Positions 26,252 to 34,510 of a stretch of 59,327 nucleotides of DNA are shown one piece after another (position 1 is the stretch's first letter; the number at the start of each line of letters is the position of its first letter). The notes beneath the pieces were generated by a model. It had not been told where the DNA came from. It was given only the letters and a program-made list of their open reading frames with translations, and made no database searches. The stretch lies in contig CAJUHS010000015.1 of assembly GCA_910586535.1 (NCBI GenBank), positions 1 to 59,327 of the forward strand, given 5' to 3'. The position numbers were made by a program, and so were the translations under genes. The DNA is from an uncultured Oscillospiraceae bacterium (lineage in GTDB: Bacteria > Bacillota > Clostridia > Oscillospirales > Ruminococcaceae).

Positions 26252-28891
26252 ATGGCAAAGGAAAAGAACGCTCCCGTTACCGAGGAAGCAAAGGTCGAAA
26301 CTGCCGAGATGATCAACACTCTCGTGAGCAATGCGAAAAAGGCTCTCGAAGAGTATATGGCTCTCGATCAGGAGCAGGTAGACAAGATCACAGAGGCAAT
26401 GGCTCTGGCAGGACTTTCCGCTCAGATGGAGCTTGCCAAAATGGCTGTTGAGGAAACAGGCAGAGGTATCTTCGAGGACAAGGTCACCAAAAACATCTTC
26501 TCCACAGAATACATCTGGCACTCGATCAAGCACGAGAAAACCGTCGGCGTTATCGAAGACAACGTTGACGAAAGCTATATGGAGATCGCAGAGCCGGTTG
26601 GTATCGTATGCGGCGTAACTCCTACCACGAACCCTACTTCCACAACAATGTTCAAGGCTATCATATGTGCAAAGACAAGAAACCCCATTATTTTCGGCTT
26701 CCACCCCTCTGCTCAGCAGTGCTCCAAGAAAGCTGCCGAGATACTTCTTGAAGCTGCCGTTAAAGCGGGCGCTCCCAAGAACTGCATACAGTGGATAGAA
26801 TACCCTTCCGTTGAAGCTACGGGTCTCCTTATGAACCACCCCGACGTTGCAACTATCCTCGCCACCGGCGGTCCCGGAATGGTAAAAGCCGCTTATTCCG
26901 CAGGTAAGCCAGCTCTCGGCGTAGGTCCCGGCAACACACCCTGCTACATCGATAAAACAGCCAATATCAAACAGGCTGTTCACGATCTGGTTCTTTCCAA
27001 ATCCTTTGACAACGGTATGATCTGCGCCTCCGAACAGGCTGCGATCATTGATTCCGAGGTTTACGACGAGGCTGTCGGCTTCATGAAATACCATGGCTGC
27101 TACTTTGCTAAGCCCGACGAAATACAGAAGATACAGGACGTTGTTATCAACGTTGAGAAAATGGCTGTACAGCCTTGGGTTGTTGGTCAGTACCCCTGGC
27201 AGATCGCTGAAAAAGCAGGCATTACCATTCCCAAGGAGACAAAGGTACTCTGCGTTGAGCTTCCCGGCACAGACGCGGAGAAATATCCTCTCGCTCTGGA
27301 GAAGCTCTCCCCTGTTCTTGCGGTGGTTAAAGCCGACACCACAGACCACGCCTTTGAAATGTGCGAAGAAATGCTCAAGCACGGCGCCGGACACACCGCT
27401 GTCGTTCACTCCTCCGACGAGGCTATTATCGAGCGTTACGGCTCCACAATGCAGGCAAGCCGTATCGTAGTTAACTCTCCCGCTTCCTTCGGCGCTATCG
27501 GCGACGTTTACAACTCCATGGCTCCGTCCCTGACTCTGGGCTGCGGCTCTTACGGAAAGAACTCCGTTTCGGAGAACGTTACCGCCAAGAACCTTGTAAA
27601 CAGAAAGAAAGTTGCGAAGAGGAGATTGAATATGCAGTGGTTTAAGGTTCCCGAGAAAATCTATTTTGAACCCGGTTCCGTTCAGTATCTGGCTAAGATG
27701 CCCAATATCCACAAGGCTATGATCGTAGCCGACCCCGGCATGGTTCAGTTCGGCTACGTTGACAGAGTTATCTATCAGCTGGAAAAGAACGCTACTCAGC
27801 CCGCTATCGAAATTTTCAGCGAAGTAGAACCCGATCCCGATCTCACAACAGTTCGCAAGGGCGCAGAGGTAATGAACTCTTTCAAGCCCGACGTTGTTAT
27901 CGCTCTGGGCGGCGGCTCCGCTATGGACGCTGCAAAGGCTATGTGGCTGTTCTACGAGAATCCCGACGCCGACTTCGTAGGCATGGCTCAGAAGTTCATG
28001 GATATCCGCAAGAGAGTTTACAAGTTCCCCAAGCTGGGTAAAAAGGCTAAAATGGTGGCTATCCCCACAACCTCCGGTACAGGCTCCGAGGTAACTTCCT
28101 TTGCGGTAATCTCCGACAAATCCAAGAACATGAAGTACCCTCTTGCCGACTACGAGCTTACTCCCGATATCGCTATTGTTGACCCTCAGTTCGTTTACAC
28201 CGTGCCTAAGGCTTCTACCGCATTTACCGGTCTGGACGTTCTCACTCACGCTATCGAGGCATATGTTTCCATTCTTGCAAACGACTACACAGACGCTCTG
28301 GCTCTCCAGGCGATCAAGCTGGTGTTCAAGTATCTGCCCGATTCCTACAACACTGCCGACCGCGTTGCAAGAGAGAAGATGCACAACGCTTCCTGTATCG
28401 CAGGTATGGCGTTCACCAATGCTTTCCTGGGCGTAAACCACTCTCTGGCTCACAAGCTGGGCGGCGAGTTCCACATTCCTCATGGACTTGCAAACGCTTA
28501 CCTGCTGCCTCACGTTATTGAGTACAACGGTCAGTCCACGCCTACAAAGTTTGCGGCATGGCCTAAGTACGACCACTATATGGCTCCCGAGCGTTATGCG
28601 GAGATCGCAAAGATGATGGGCTTTGTTCCTCAGAATGCTTCCGACGCTGACGGAGTTAAGGCTCTTGCCGACGCGGTAAGAAAGCTCATGACAGAGGTGG
28701 GAATCCCTCTTTCTATCAAGGAAGCGGGCGAAAAGGATAAGCGTTCCTATATCGACGAAAAGACCTACAATGACGCTCTCGAAGGTCTTGCCTACAAGGC
28801 GTTCGACGATCAGTGTACAACTGCTAACCCCAGACTTCCCAGGATCGACGAGCTTAAAGACCTTTACAAAAAGGCATACTACGGCAAATAA
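26252..28891 (+). CDS. adhE: Bifunctional acetaldehyde-CoA/alcohol dehydrogenase AdhE
   Basis: 879-residue fusion that converts acetyl-CoA to ethanol with two NADH and forms spirosomes in the cytoplasm. The N-terminal aldehyde dehydrogenase domain (about 1-440) has the catalytic Cys258 in FDNGMICASEQ. After a basic linker (about 450-460, KKVAKRRLNMQWFKVPEKIY) comes the iron-dependent alcohol dehydrogenase with GGGSAMDAAK and the metal-binding histidines in NHSLAHKLGGEFHIPHG. Codon bias is strong, typical of a highly expressed fermentation gene. Two Rex-type sites flank its proximal promoter. A GGCGGA site precedes the ATG. It ends with a hairpin before the aldo-keto reductase gene. Confidence 0.97.
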   Translation: MAKEKNAPVTEEAKVETAEMINTLVSNAKKALEEYMALDQEQVDKITEAMALAGLSAQMELAKMAVEETGRGIFEDKVTKNIFSTEYIWHSIKHEKTVGVIEDNVDESYMEIAEPVGIVCGVTPTTNPTSTTMFKAIICAKTRNPIIFGFHPSAQQCSKKAAEILLEAAVKAGAPKNCIQWIEYPSVEATGLLMNHPDVATILATGGPGMVKAAYSAGKPALGVGPGNTPCYIDKTANIKQAVHDLVLSKSFDNGMICASEQAAIIDSEVYDEAVGFMKYHGCYFAKPDEIQKIQDVVINVEKMAVQPWVVGQYPWQIAEKAGITIPKETKVLCVELPGTDAEKYPLALEKLSPVLAVVKADTTDHAFEMCEEMLKHGAGHTAVVHSSDEAIIERYGSTMQASRIVVNSPASFGAIGDVYNSMAPSLTLGCGSYGKNSVSENVTAKNLVNRKKVAKRRLNMQWFKVPEKIYFEPGSVQYLAKMPNIHKAMIVADPGMVQFGYVDRVIYQLEKNATQPAIEIFSEVEPDPDLTTVRKGAEVMNSFKPDVVIALGGGSAMDAAKAMWLFYENPDADFVGMAQKFMDIRKRVYKFPKLGKKAKMVAIPTTSGTGSEVTSFAVISDKSKNMKYPLADYELTPDIAIVDPQFVYTVPKASTAFTGLDVLTHAIEAYVSILANDYTDALALQAIKLVFKYLPDSYNTADRVAREKMHNASCIAGMAFTNAFLGVNHSLAHKLGGEFHIPHGLANAYLLPHVIEYNGQSTPTKFAAWPKYDHYMAPERYAEIAKMMGFVPQNASDADGVKALADAVRKLMTEVGIPLSIKEAGEKDKRSYIDEKTYNDALEGLAYKAFDDQCTTANPRLPRIDELKDLYKKAYYGK

Positions 28892-28919
28892 TTCAAAAGG
28901 ATTTGCTGCATAAAACAAA

Positions 28920-28953
28920 ACGTCCGCAGGGCATTGCTTTGCGGACGTTCTTA
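28920..28953 (+). terminator. Terminator after adhE
   Basis: 9-bp perfect stem 28920-28928 with 28940-28948 followed by a short T-rich tail. The tail is weak, so some readthrough into the next gene is possible. Confidence 0.7.
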
Positions 28954-28980
28954 TAAAACCGTACTGAAAGGAAAATTGAA

Positions 28981-29976
28981 ATGTTTATTGCGGACGATAA
29001 GCGTTATGATACAATGGTGTATAACCGCTGCGGAAAAAGCGGACTGAAGCTTCCCGCAGTATCGCTGGGACTCTGGCACAACTTCGGTTTCACGGACAAG
29101 TTTGACAACATGGAAAATATGTGCCGCACCGCCTTTAATTTAGGTATCACCCAGTTCGACATCGCCAATAATTACGGCAGTCCCTACAACGGCTCAGCCG
29201 AAGAAAATTTTCGCCGCATTCTCGAACGCGGCCTCGGTGAGTACCGCGACGAACTTATCATCACAACAAAAGCGGGATACGATATGTGGCCGGGGCCTTA
29301 CGGAGACAAAAACGGCTCTCGCAAATACCTGACCGCTTCTCTCGACCAGAGCCTTAAACGGCTTGGACTCGACTACGTTGACATTTATTACCACCACATT
29401 TTTGACCCCAATACGCCCCTTGAAGAGACTGCTCTTGCGCTGGACAATGCCGTCCGTCAGGGAAAAGCTCTCTATGTGGGCATATCCAACTACAACAAAA
29501 AGCAAACTGCTGAAATGCTGAAAATCTTCCGTGATCTTAAAACGCCATTTGTGGTTAATCAGCCGTCCTACTCCATGCTGAACCGCTGGATAGAGGACGA
29601 CGGTCTTTACGATTTTGCCGCCAAAGAAGGCTTCGGACTTGCGGTATTCTCTCCCCTGTATCAGGGTTTCCTGACCGACCGCTATCTCAACGGCGTACCG
29701 GAGGATTCCCGCGTGGGCAGAGGCAAAACATGGATAGGAAACGAGCTTGACGAAGCAATGCTGAAAAAGCTCCGTGCGCTTAACGAGCTTGCCGCGAAAC
29801 GCGGTCAGAAGCTTTCGCAAATGGCTCTGTCATGGGTACTGCGGGGCGGAAAGGTAACCACCGTACTTGTTGGAGCAAGCCGTCCCGAACAGCTTGCGGA
29901 AAACGCCGAAGCAGTCAAAAATCTTGATTTTTCACCCGACGAACTTGACAGAATAGAAAAGATACTCAAAAGCTGA
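28981..29976 (+). CDS. Aldo-keto reductase, YghZ / L-glyceraldehyde-3-phosphate reductase type
   Basis: 331-residue NADPH-dependent reductase of the AKR14 (YghZ-like) group. The N-terminal pattern YNRCGKSGLKLPAVSLGLWH, the catalytic Asp/Tyr region FDIANNYGSPYNGSAEENF, the Lys in TTKAGYDMWPGPYG and GASRPEQLAENAEA near the end match that group closely. Members reduce L-glyceraldehyde 3-phosphate, methylglyoxal and other aldehydes, so it may detoxify aldehydes next to adhE. AAAGGA precedes the start at 28981. A bidirectional terminator follows. Confidence 0.9.
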   Translation: MFIADDKRYDTMVYNRCGKSGLKLPAVSLGLWHNFGFTDKFDNMENMCRTAFNLGITQFDIANNYGSPYNGSAEENFRRILERGLGEYRDELIITTKAGYDMWPGPYGDKNGSRKYLTASLDQSLKRLGLDYVDIYYHHIFDPNTPLEETALALDNAVRQGKALYVGISNYNKKQTAEMLKIFRDLKTPFVVNQPSYSMLNRWIEDDGLYDFAAKEGFGLAVFSPLYQGFLTDRYLNGVPEDSRVGRGKTWIGNELDEAMLKKLRALNELAAKRGQKLSQMALSWVLRGGKVTTVLVGASRPEQLAENAEAVKNLDFSPDELDRIEKILKS

Positions 29977-29990
29977 AAAACTGTAAAACG

Positions 29991-30030
29991 AAACGGTACA
30001 GCCGATGTGAAATGCGGCTGTACCGTTTTT
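29991..30030. terminator. Bidirectional terminator between aldo-keto reductase and cyclophilin genes
   Basis: 14-bp perfect stem (29991-30004 with about 30015-30028), with T-runs on both strands. Confidence 0.9.
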
Positions 30031-30031
30031 A

Positions 30032-30505
30032 TTATTCCTCAATGTAGACCTTTTTCATCTTCTGCTTTCTTATGGGTCTGTCGCCGTAGCTGGTCTCGGT
30101 CTCCGCAATTTCGTCAACAGCCTCCATTCCCTCTACGACCTTGCCGAAAGCGGCGTACTCTCCGTCAAGATGGGGAGCGTCCTGATGCATGATAAAGAAC
30201 TGGGAGCCTGCGCTGTCTTTCATCATGGATCGAGCCATAGAAATAACTCCGCGGGTGTGCTTTAAATCGTTCTTTACTCCGTTAGAGGCGAACTCACCCT
30301 TGATGTGGTGTCCAGGGCCGCCCATGCCAGTACCCTCGGGACAACCCCCTTGGATCATAAATCCGGGTATCACGCGGTGAAAAATAAGTCCGTCGTAAAA
30401 ACCGTCCTTAACAAGCTTTTCAAAGTTTTCAACGGTTATGGGAGCAATATCGGGGTAAAGCTCCAGCTTGATCTTTTTGCCGTTTTCCATTTCAATGATT
30501 ACCAT
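30032..30505 (-). CDS. Peptidyl-prolyl isomerase, cyclophilin type
   Basis: 157-residue cytoplasmic cyclophilin that speeds cis-trans isomerisation of prolyl bonds. Motifs are FHRVIPGFMIQGG, GEFASNG, the active-site AGSQFFIMHQDAPHLDG and YAAFGKVVEGM. The start at 30505 (MVIIEMENGKKIKLELYPD) matches the family; a longer open frame upstream reads antisense into the repeat-rich neighbour and is not real. GGAAAGG lies before the ATG. It is the last leftward gene after the seven-gene Ter-type operon, 88 bases on, and might be co-transcribed with it. Confidence 0.95.
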   Translation of the reverse strand: MVIIEMENGKKIKLELYPDIAPITVENFEKLVKDGFYDGLIFHRVIPGFMIQGGCPEGTGMGGPGHHIKGEFASNGVKNDLKHTRGVISMARSMMKDSAGSQFFIMHQDAPHLDGEYAAFGKVVEGMEAVDEIAETETSYGDRPIRKQKMKKVYIEE

Positions 30506-30593
30506 AAAAAAATCCTTTCCTCTTAAAAAATATATTATTATGTTTCTGACATAAACAGCGTTTATACCGCTTGATACCGCCTTTTTTGCAGTA

Positions 30594-31409
30594 TCACCAG
30601 TCGCTGTCCCAGTCGGAATCATAGTCGTCCCAGCTGTCGCCGTCAACGTCCCAGTCGTCATCGTCCCAGTCGCTGTCCCAATCATTGCTGCGGTCGTACT
30701 CATGATAGTAGCCGCTATCTTCAAAGTCCGTCGCGCCGTAATCGGAGCTGTAGCTGCCGCCCTCGTAGTAGCCCTCGTAATTGTCCGTAAGTTCGCTGTC
30801 AACAGAATAAGCCGGAGTCCAGCCATCGTCGTAAACATACCAATCATCGTTGGAATAATAGTAGCAGCTGTCTTCATATGTATAGTACCCTCTTCGAGGA
30901 GCGCCGGGCACTATTATCAGAAGCAGCGTATAAAGAAAAACGAAAGCACTAACTACAACAATAAGCAGTATATTGTATGTGCCGGGATTTCTTTTCCGTT
31001 TGCGCCGCGGAGCAGCTTCATAAGGCGCGGGAGACTTCATGTTCGGCTTTTTCCTTTTAAGTATCTCCGACCTCATTTTCTGGTATATCTCGTTTACCGC
31101 ATACTCTTCGTCCGTACCTCGGTAACGCACCGCCCTTGTACCGTCCGCCTTATTTTTGTAGACCACGAAGCAGCCGCCGCTGTCCTTATAAATACCGAAA
31201 GCTTTCGGAGCTTTATAGTCCTCCCCGATAAAGAAACGCATTTTTTCAAGTGGAAGCCTATGCTTAGCGCAAAAGGCTTTTAGCTCCTCAATGGTTCGCG
31301 GTACACCCTCTGCGCCGCGCACAAGAGCCTCGTTCACCGCGCCGCAGTTAGGACACTTTTCAGCTGTGTCGCTTATAAAGCTTCCGCAGTAGCTGCATTT
31401 TATTTTCAT
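30594..31409 (-). CDS. Zinc-ribbon single-pass membrane protein with acidic aromatic tail
   Basis: 271 residues. An N-terminal zinc ribbon (CSYCGSF and CPNCGAVN, residues 5-24) is followed by a compact cytoplasmic region (about 35-125) and a basic stretch (PRRKRKRNPGT), then one membrane helix (NILLIVVVSAFVFLYTLLLI, about 147-166). The remaining 100 residues would be outside and are strongly enriched in Tyr, Asp, Trp and Ser, ending in repeats of the D-W-D-S-D-W kind. The tail could bind metal ions such as calcium. Function unknown. Last of seven genes in the TerY-P operon; GGGAGGGG precedes the start. Confidence 0.8.
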   Translation of the reverse strand: MKIKCSYCGSFISDTAEKCPNCGAVNEALVRGAEGVPRTIEELKAFCAKHRLPLEKMRFFIGEDYKAPKAFGIYKDSGGCFVVYKNKADGTRAVRYRGTDEEYAVNEIYQKMRSEILKRKKPNMKSPAPYEAAPRRKRKRNPGTYNILLIVVVSAFVFLYTLLLIIVPGAPRRGYYTYEDSCYYYSNDDWYVYDDGWTPAYSVDSELTDNYEGYYEGGSYSSDYGATDFEDSGYYHEYDRSNDWDSDWDDDDWDVDGDSWDDYDSDWDSDW

Positions 31410-31444
31410 AAGCCCCTCCCTTTGCCCCTGCGCGGGTCTGACCG

Positions 31445-33124
31445 TTATTTACTCCTGACTGTCCTTACCGGCGCATAGTAAATGTCCTCAATAATGTCAT
31501 CGTCATAGTAGTCGCTGCCCCTGCCGCGGCGGTAAGTAACACCGCCCTTTAAGTTTTTCCCATAGCTGTATTCCGTAACGTAAACGCCCTCTTTTCCGCC
31601 GTTCATATCGTCGTCGCCGCCTGTAAATGTGTGGATACGCTTAATCATGTCGCCTGCTTCATTATAGATATATTCGTTGACGGCGTCATGTCCCCAGTAG
31701 CTGTAAACGTCCTTGACAAGCCTGTTATCGCTGTCGTACTCCCATGTTCTGACATAGTCCTGTATGGCGTCGTTCGCTGCATAAAGCTCAGTATCAAGCT
31801 CCTCGTATATCCTATTTCCGAAGCTGTCGTAGCGGTAAAAATTGCGCGACTGAAGGTCTCCGGCCTTAACGCCGTCATAAGAATAAGCTTCGGCAAAGCG
31901 TTCGCCTGCGAAAAACGTTTCTTCAAGAACCCTGCCCTGTTCATCGGTAACAGCCTTGTATAGAGACTCGTCCATATCGGTATACGGATAGTTTGAACGG
32001 GTCTCGTTTATATTTCCGTAATAATCTATTTTCCAGTCGTAATCCGCGTTCGGGGTATACTTTGCCTCATTGCGGTATATTCTGGTCACTCCGCCATTAT
32101 CGTCATATATATATTTGAAAGAATACGTTCTGTTCAACGATACATCTTTATAATGTTTTTTTATGTTTGCAATGTTTCCCATAAAGTCATAGCTTATCTC
32201 GGCAGCGTAACCTGTGCGGCTCACATAGATAGGCTTTAGCTCAACGCCGAAGTCGAAGCCTTCTCCCTTGCCGAGACTTCCGTAAAAGCCGTCAAGAGCA
32301 TCCGCAAGCGATACAAGCGAGTTACAGAGCAAGGAGTTGTTAGTCAGCGTTACCGAATAATCAGTACAGTAGTCAAGTTCGCTCATGTAGCCGTCAAGAC
32401 GGCTTCGGTACTCCTCCTCGGCAACGTCCTCCGAATCAAAATGATAATAGTAGATGACCTCTAAATTATCCTTTGAGTAGGAATAGCCGCACAACTCATT
32501 TGCGGAAATGCTTTCACCGTCAAAGCATATCTCCATAACGCCGCCGTATCCAGAAACGCTGCCGCCCATATAGCATTCCGCAAGGATTACCATTTCGCCG
32601 TTTCTCTCATAAAATTCGGGCAAATTTCCGTCATATGAACTGTATGATGTACCGAAGTTGGAAGGTCTGTAGGAACCCGGCGCAGCCTTCAGATAGACCG
32701 CCTTTCCGTCCGCAACGGTAAACACCTCCGTCAGACTTCCCATTGCAGGCTGCTGCAAAAACACCTCTGGAACGCCGTCTCCGTTTATATCCGCAACCAT
32801 TACTCCGCAGCAGTTGATCCACTTTTCCGCAAAATCGGGATCCTTCGCAAGAGCGGCAAGATAGTCGCCTGTACGCGGGTCATGACCTGCCCGCGAAGAC
32901 GTCGGCAGCCTTTTAGAGGTATCCTCCGTTTTCATTTCCGTCTCGGTTTCCGCAGACGTTTCTGTTTCCGGCGTTTCCGAAATTTCCGAAACCGTTTCCG
33001 TTATTTGCGCCGTATTTGCCGTTTCTTCCGAATTTTCTACGTCGTTTCCGTCACAACCATTAAAGCACGCTATAACAAGAACCGCCGACAAAATCAGTAA
33101 TGATTTCCGTTTAATTCCGTCCAT
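31445..33124 (-). CDS. Lipoprotein with FG-GAP-like and YD-repeat-like segments
   Basis: 559 residues. A signal peptide with lipobox (VIACFNGCDG, Cys near 24) is followed by a Thr/Glu-rich linker. An FG-GAP/VCBS-like stretch (GVMVADINGDGVPEVFLQQ, near residue 107) precedes a C-terminal half made of Tyr-Asp-type repeats (YIYDDNGGVTRIYRN, YRYDSFGNRIYEELD, WEYDSDNRLVKDVYSYWG, YIYNEAGDMIKRIHTF), like RHS/YD shells but without a recognisable toxin tip. It is probably lipid-anchored outside the membrane. It lies between the TerD-domain and zinc-ribbon genes with gaps of 13 and 35 bases. I know of no named family for it. Confidence 0.75.
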   Translation of the reverse strand: MDGIKRKSLLILSAVLVIACFNGCDGNDVENSEETANTAQITETVSEISETPETETSAETETEMKTEDTSKRLPTSSRAGHDPRTGDYLAALAKDPDFAEKWINCCGVMVADINGDGVPEVFLQQPAMGSLTEVFTVADGKAVYLKAAPGSYRPSNFGTSYSSYDGNLPEFYERNGEMVILAECYMGGSVSGYGGVMEICFDGESISANELCGYSYSKDNLEVIYYYHFDSEDVAEEEYRSRLDGYMSELDYCTDYSVTLTNNSLLCNSLVSLADALDGFYGSLGKGEGFDFGVELKPIYVSRTGYAAEISYDFMGNIANIKKHYKDVSLNRTYSFKYIYDDNGGVTRIYRNEAKYTPNADYDWKIDYYGNINETRSNYPYTDMDESLYKAVTDEQGRVLEETFFAGERFAEAYSYDGVKAGDLQSRNFYRYDSFGNRIYEELDTELYAANDAIQDYVRTWEYDSDNRLVKDVYSYWGHDAVNEYIYNEAGDMIKRIHTFTGGDDDMNGGKEGVYVTEYSYGKNLKGGVTYRRGRGSDYYDDDIIEDIYYAPVRTVRSK

Positions 33125-33137
33125 TCCGCTGTCCTTT

Positions 33138-34469
33138 CTATGAAAGCACTGTCACCCCGTAGCTGCGGCAGATATCCGCCAGAACCATAGATACTCCTTT
33201 TCCCGATGAGATCATTTCCCACACGCCCCCTGTTTTCTCAAAGCCGAGGGCAAGTATGGTGCGGCACTGTATACCCTTTTCAAGGGGCATATGCATATGC
33301 ACGCCGTTTTCGCACAGAACGCTTACCTCCGCTTCATTAAGCATACTGAAAAGCTGATCTGGCTTGTTTCCGTAGATTGAGAACAGCATCACCATGCGGA
33401 CAACGTCCTTTGGCACTGCGCCGAAATCAATAAACATAGCTCTTTTGTCCGCCGCATTGAGATAGTGAACGCTTCCGCAGTCCGAACGGTCATTGCCGAA
33501 AAATATCATACGCTTGTCTGAGCTTACCGTTCCGCCGCTGTTAAGCATGAACAGGTACCCGTCCATATCGATACCTGTTTTCGCGGCTTTGTAAAGAAGC
33601 TCTATCTTGTACTGTTTCATAGACAGCGGTATCCTTTTTCCGCTTGGGATAAGCACGTTCTCCTCTGTTCCGCCGCTTTCTCCGTCGTATGTGACCGCTT
33701 CGTCCAAAGGCTCATAGACGGACTCCACCGTCTCCGCTTCGGGTTCGGGCATAGTCGCAAGACTAACGGGATCGAGACGTTCAAGCATTTCGCTGTGCCG
33801 TATAGGAGCGTCCCTTTGGACCGAGCACAGCATATAGTTTGCGGACATAGGCTCGTCCTCGCCGCCTATCTCTCCGCTTATGATTATTTTCCTCTCCACA
33901 GCCGACCTTATGCGTATACAGCCGTACAGCAAAGAACCGCTGCGTATCTTTCCGATTGTAAGAGTTACAGTATTAAAGCCGGCCGCAAGCGAATCTGCGG
34001 ACAGGTTCACATTGTAAAGCTCGCCCCTGATATCCGCTTCAATAGGAGCGTAAAGCTCCAGCGCAAAAGACTGCTCCCTTTCCGCGGAGATTCTTCCCAA
34101 ATCAACGATCCTCGGCAGTCCCCAGTACTGCTCTTCGCCCTTAATACCCAGAAGCATACCGTTTATTTCCACATCGGAAAATTTAGTATCGCCGTATTTG
34201 CAGTACACCGAAACCATTTGCTCATATGGGATATTATCGCTTGTCAGCTCGATCTTTATATTGTTCACTGTGACATTTTCCGCCGCGATAACAAGCACAG
34301 GACCTGACGAATTCCACAGCACCGAACCGTTTCCGTTTATGGTGCAGCTTTTGGTGACAATAAATTTCCCCTCGTATTCCCCTGTGGGAATATCCACCGT
34401 GCCCGAGCTGTCCGGACTGTCAAGAAGCTTCTGAATGTCTGTATTTTCCTGCATACCTTTCAGCGCCAA
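33138..34469 (-). CDS. TerD-domain protein with extra N-terminal region
   Basis: 443 residues. The C-terminal part from about residue 270 (SGKRIPLSMKQYKIELLYKA, GIDMDGYLFMLNSGGTVSSD, FFGNDRSDCGSVHYL, IDFGAVPKDVVRMVMLFSIY) matches TerD, a calcium-binding domain of tellurite/stress systems. The acidic calcium sites look partly kept. The first 100 residues (KFIVTKSCTINGNGSVLWNS, VTVNNIKIEL) resemble a short beta-helix or pectate-lyase-like repeat; residues 100-230 are another beta-rich region. The start is TTG at 34469, with AAGGCGG at good spacing. Fifth gene of the TerY-P operon. Canonical TerD is about 190 residues, so the fusion is unusual. Confidence 0.82.
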   Translation of the reverse strand: MALKGMQENTDIQKLLDSPDSSGTVDIPTGEYEGKFIVTKSCTINGNGSVLWNSSGPVLVIAAENVTVNNIKIELTSDNIPYEQMVSVYCKYGDTKFSDVEINGMLLGIKGEEQYWGLPRIVDLGRISAEREQSFALELYAPIEADIRGELYNVNLSADSLAAGFNTVTLTIGKIRSGSLLYGCIRIRSAVERKIIISGEIGGEDEPMSANYMLCSVQRDAPIRHSEMLERLDPVSLATMPEPEAETVESVYEPLDEAVTYDGESGGTEENVLIPSGKRIPLSMKQYKIELLYKAAKTGIDMDGYLFMLNSGGTVSSDKRMIFFGNDRSDCGSVHYLNAADKRAMFIDFGAVPKDVVRMVMLFSIYGNKPDQLFSMLNEAEVSVLCENGVHMHMPLEKGIQCRTILALGFEKTGGVWEMISSGKGVSMVLADICRSYGVTVLS

Positions 34470-34510
34470 AATATCACCGCCTTTCGTCTTTTTCGTTCAG
34501 ATATCAAACA

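Noticed and set aside
26246..28918. An 890-codon open frame antisense to adhE over its whole length
   Set aside because: adhE is strongly codon-biased and avoids the triplets that would be stops on the other strand. The antisense product is Cys/Val/Leu-rich with no family pattern and no ribosome site. It is a codon-bias shadow.
30506..30877. N-terminal extension of the cyclophilin
   Set aside because: The added sequence is Thr/Ala/Ile repeats from an alternative frame of the D-W-D-S repeat region of the neighbouring gene. The family start and ribosome site are at 30505.
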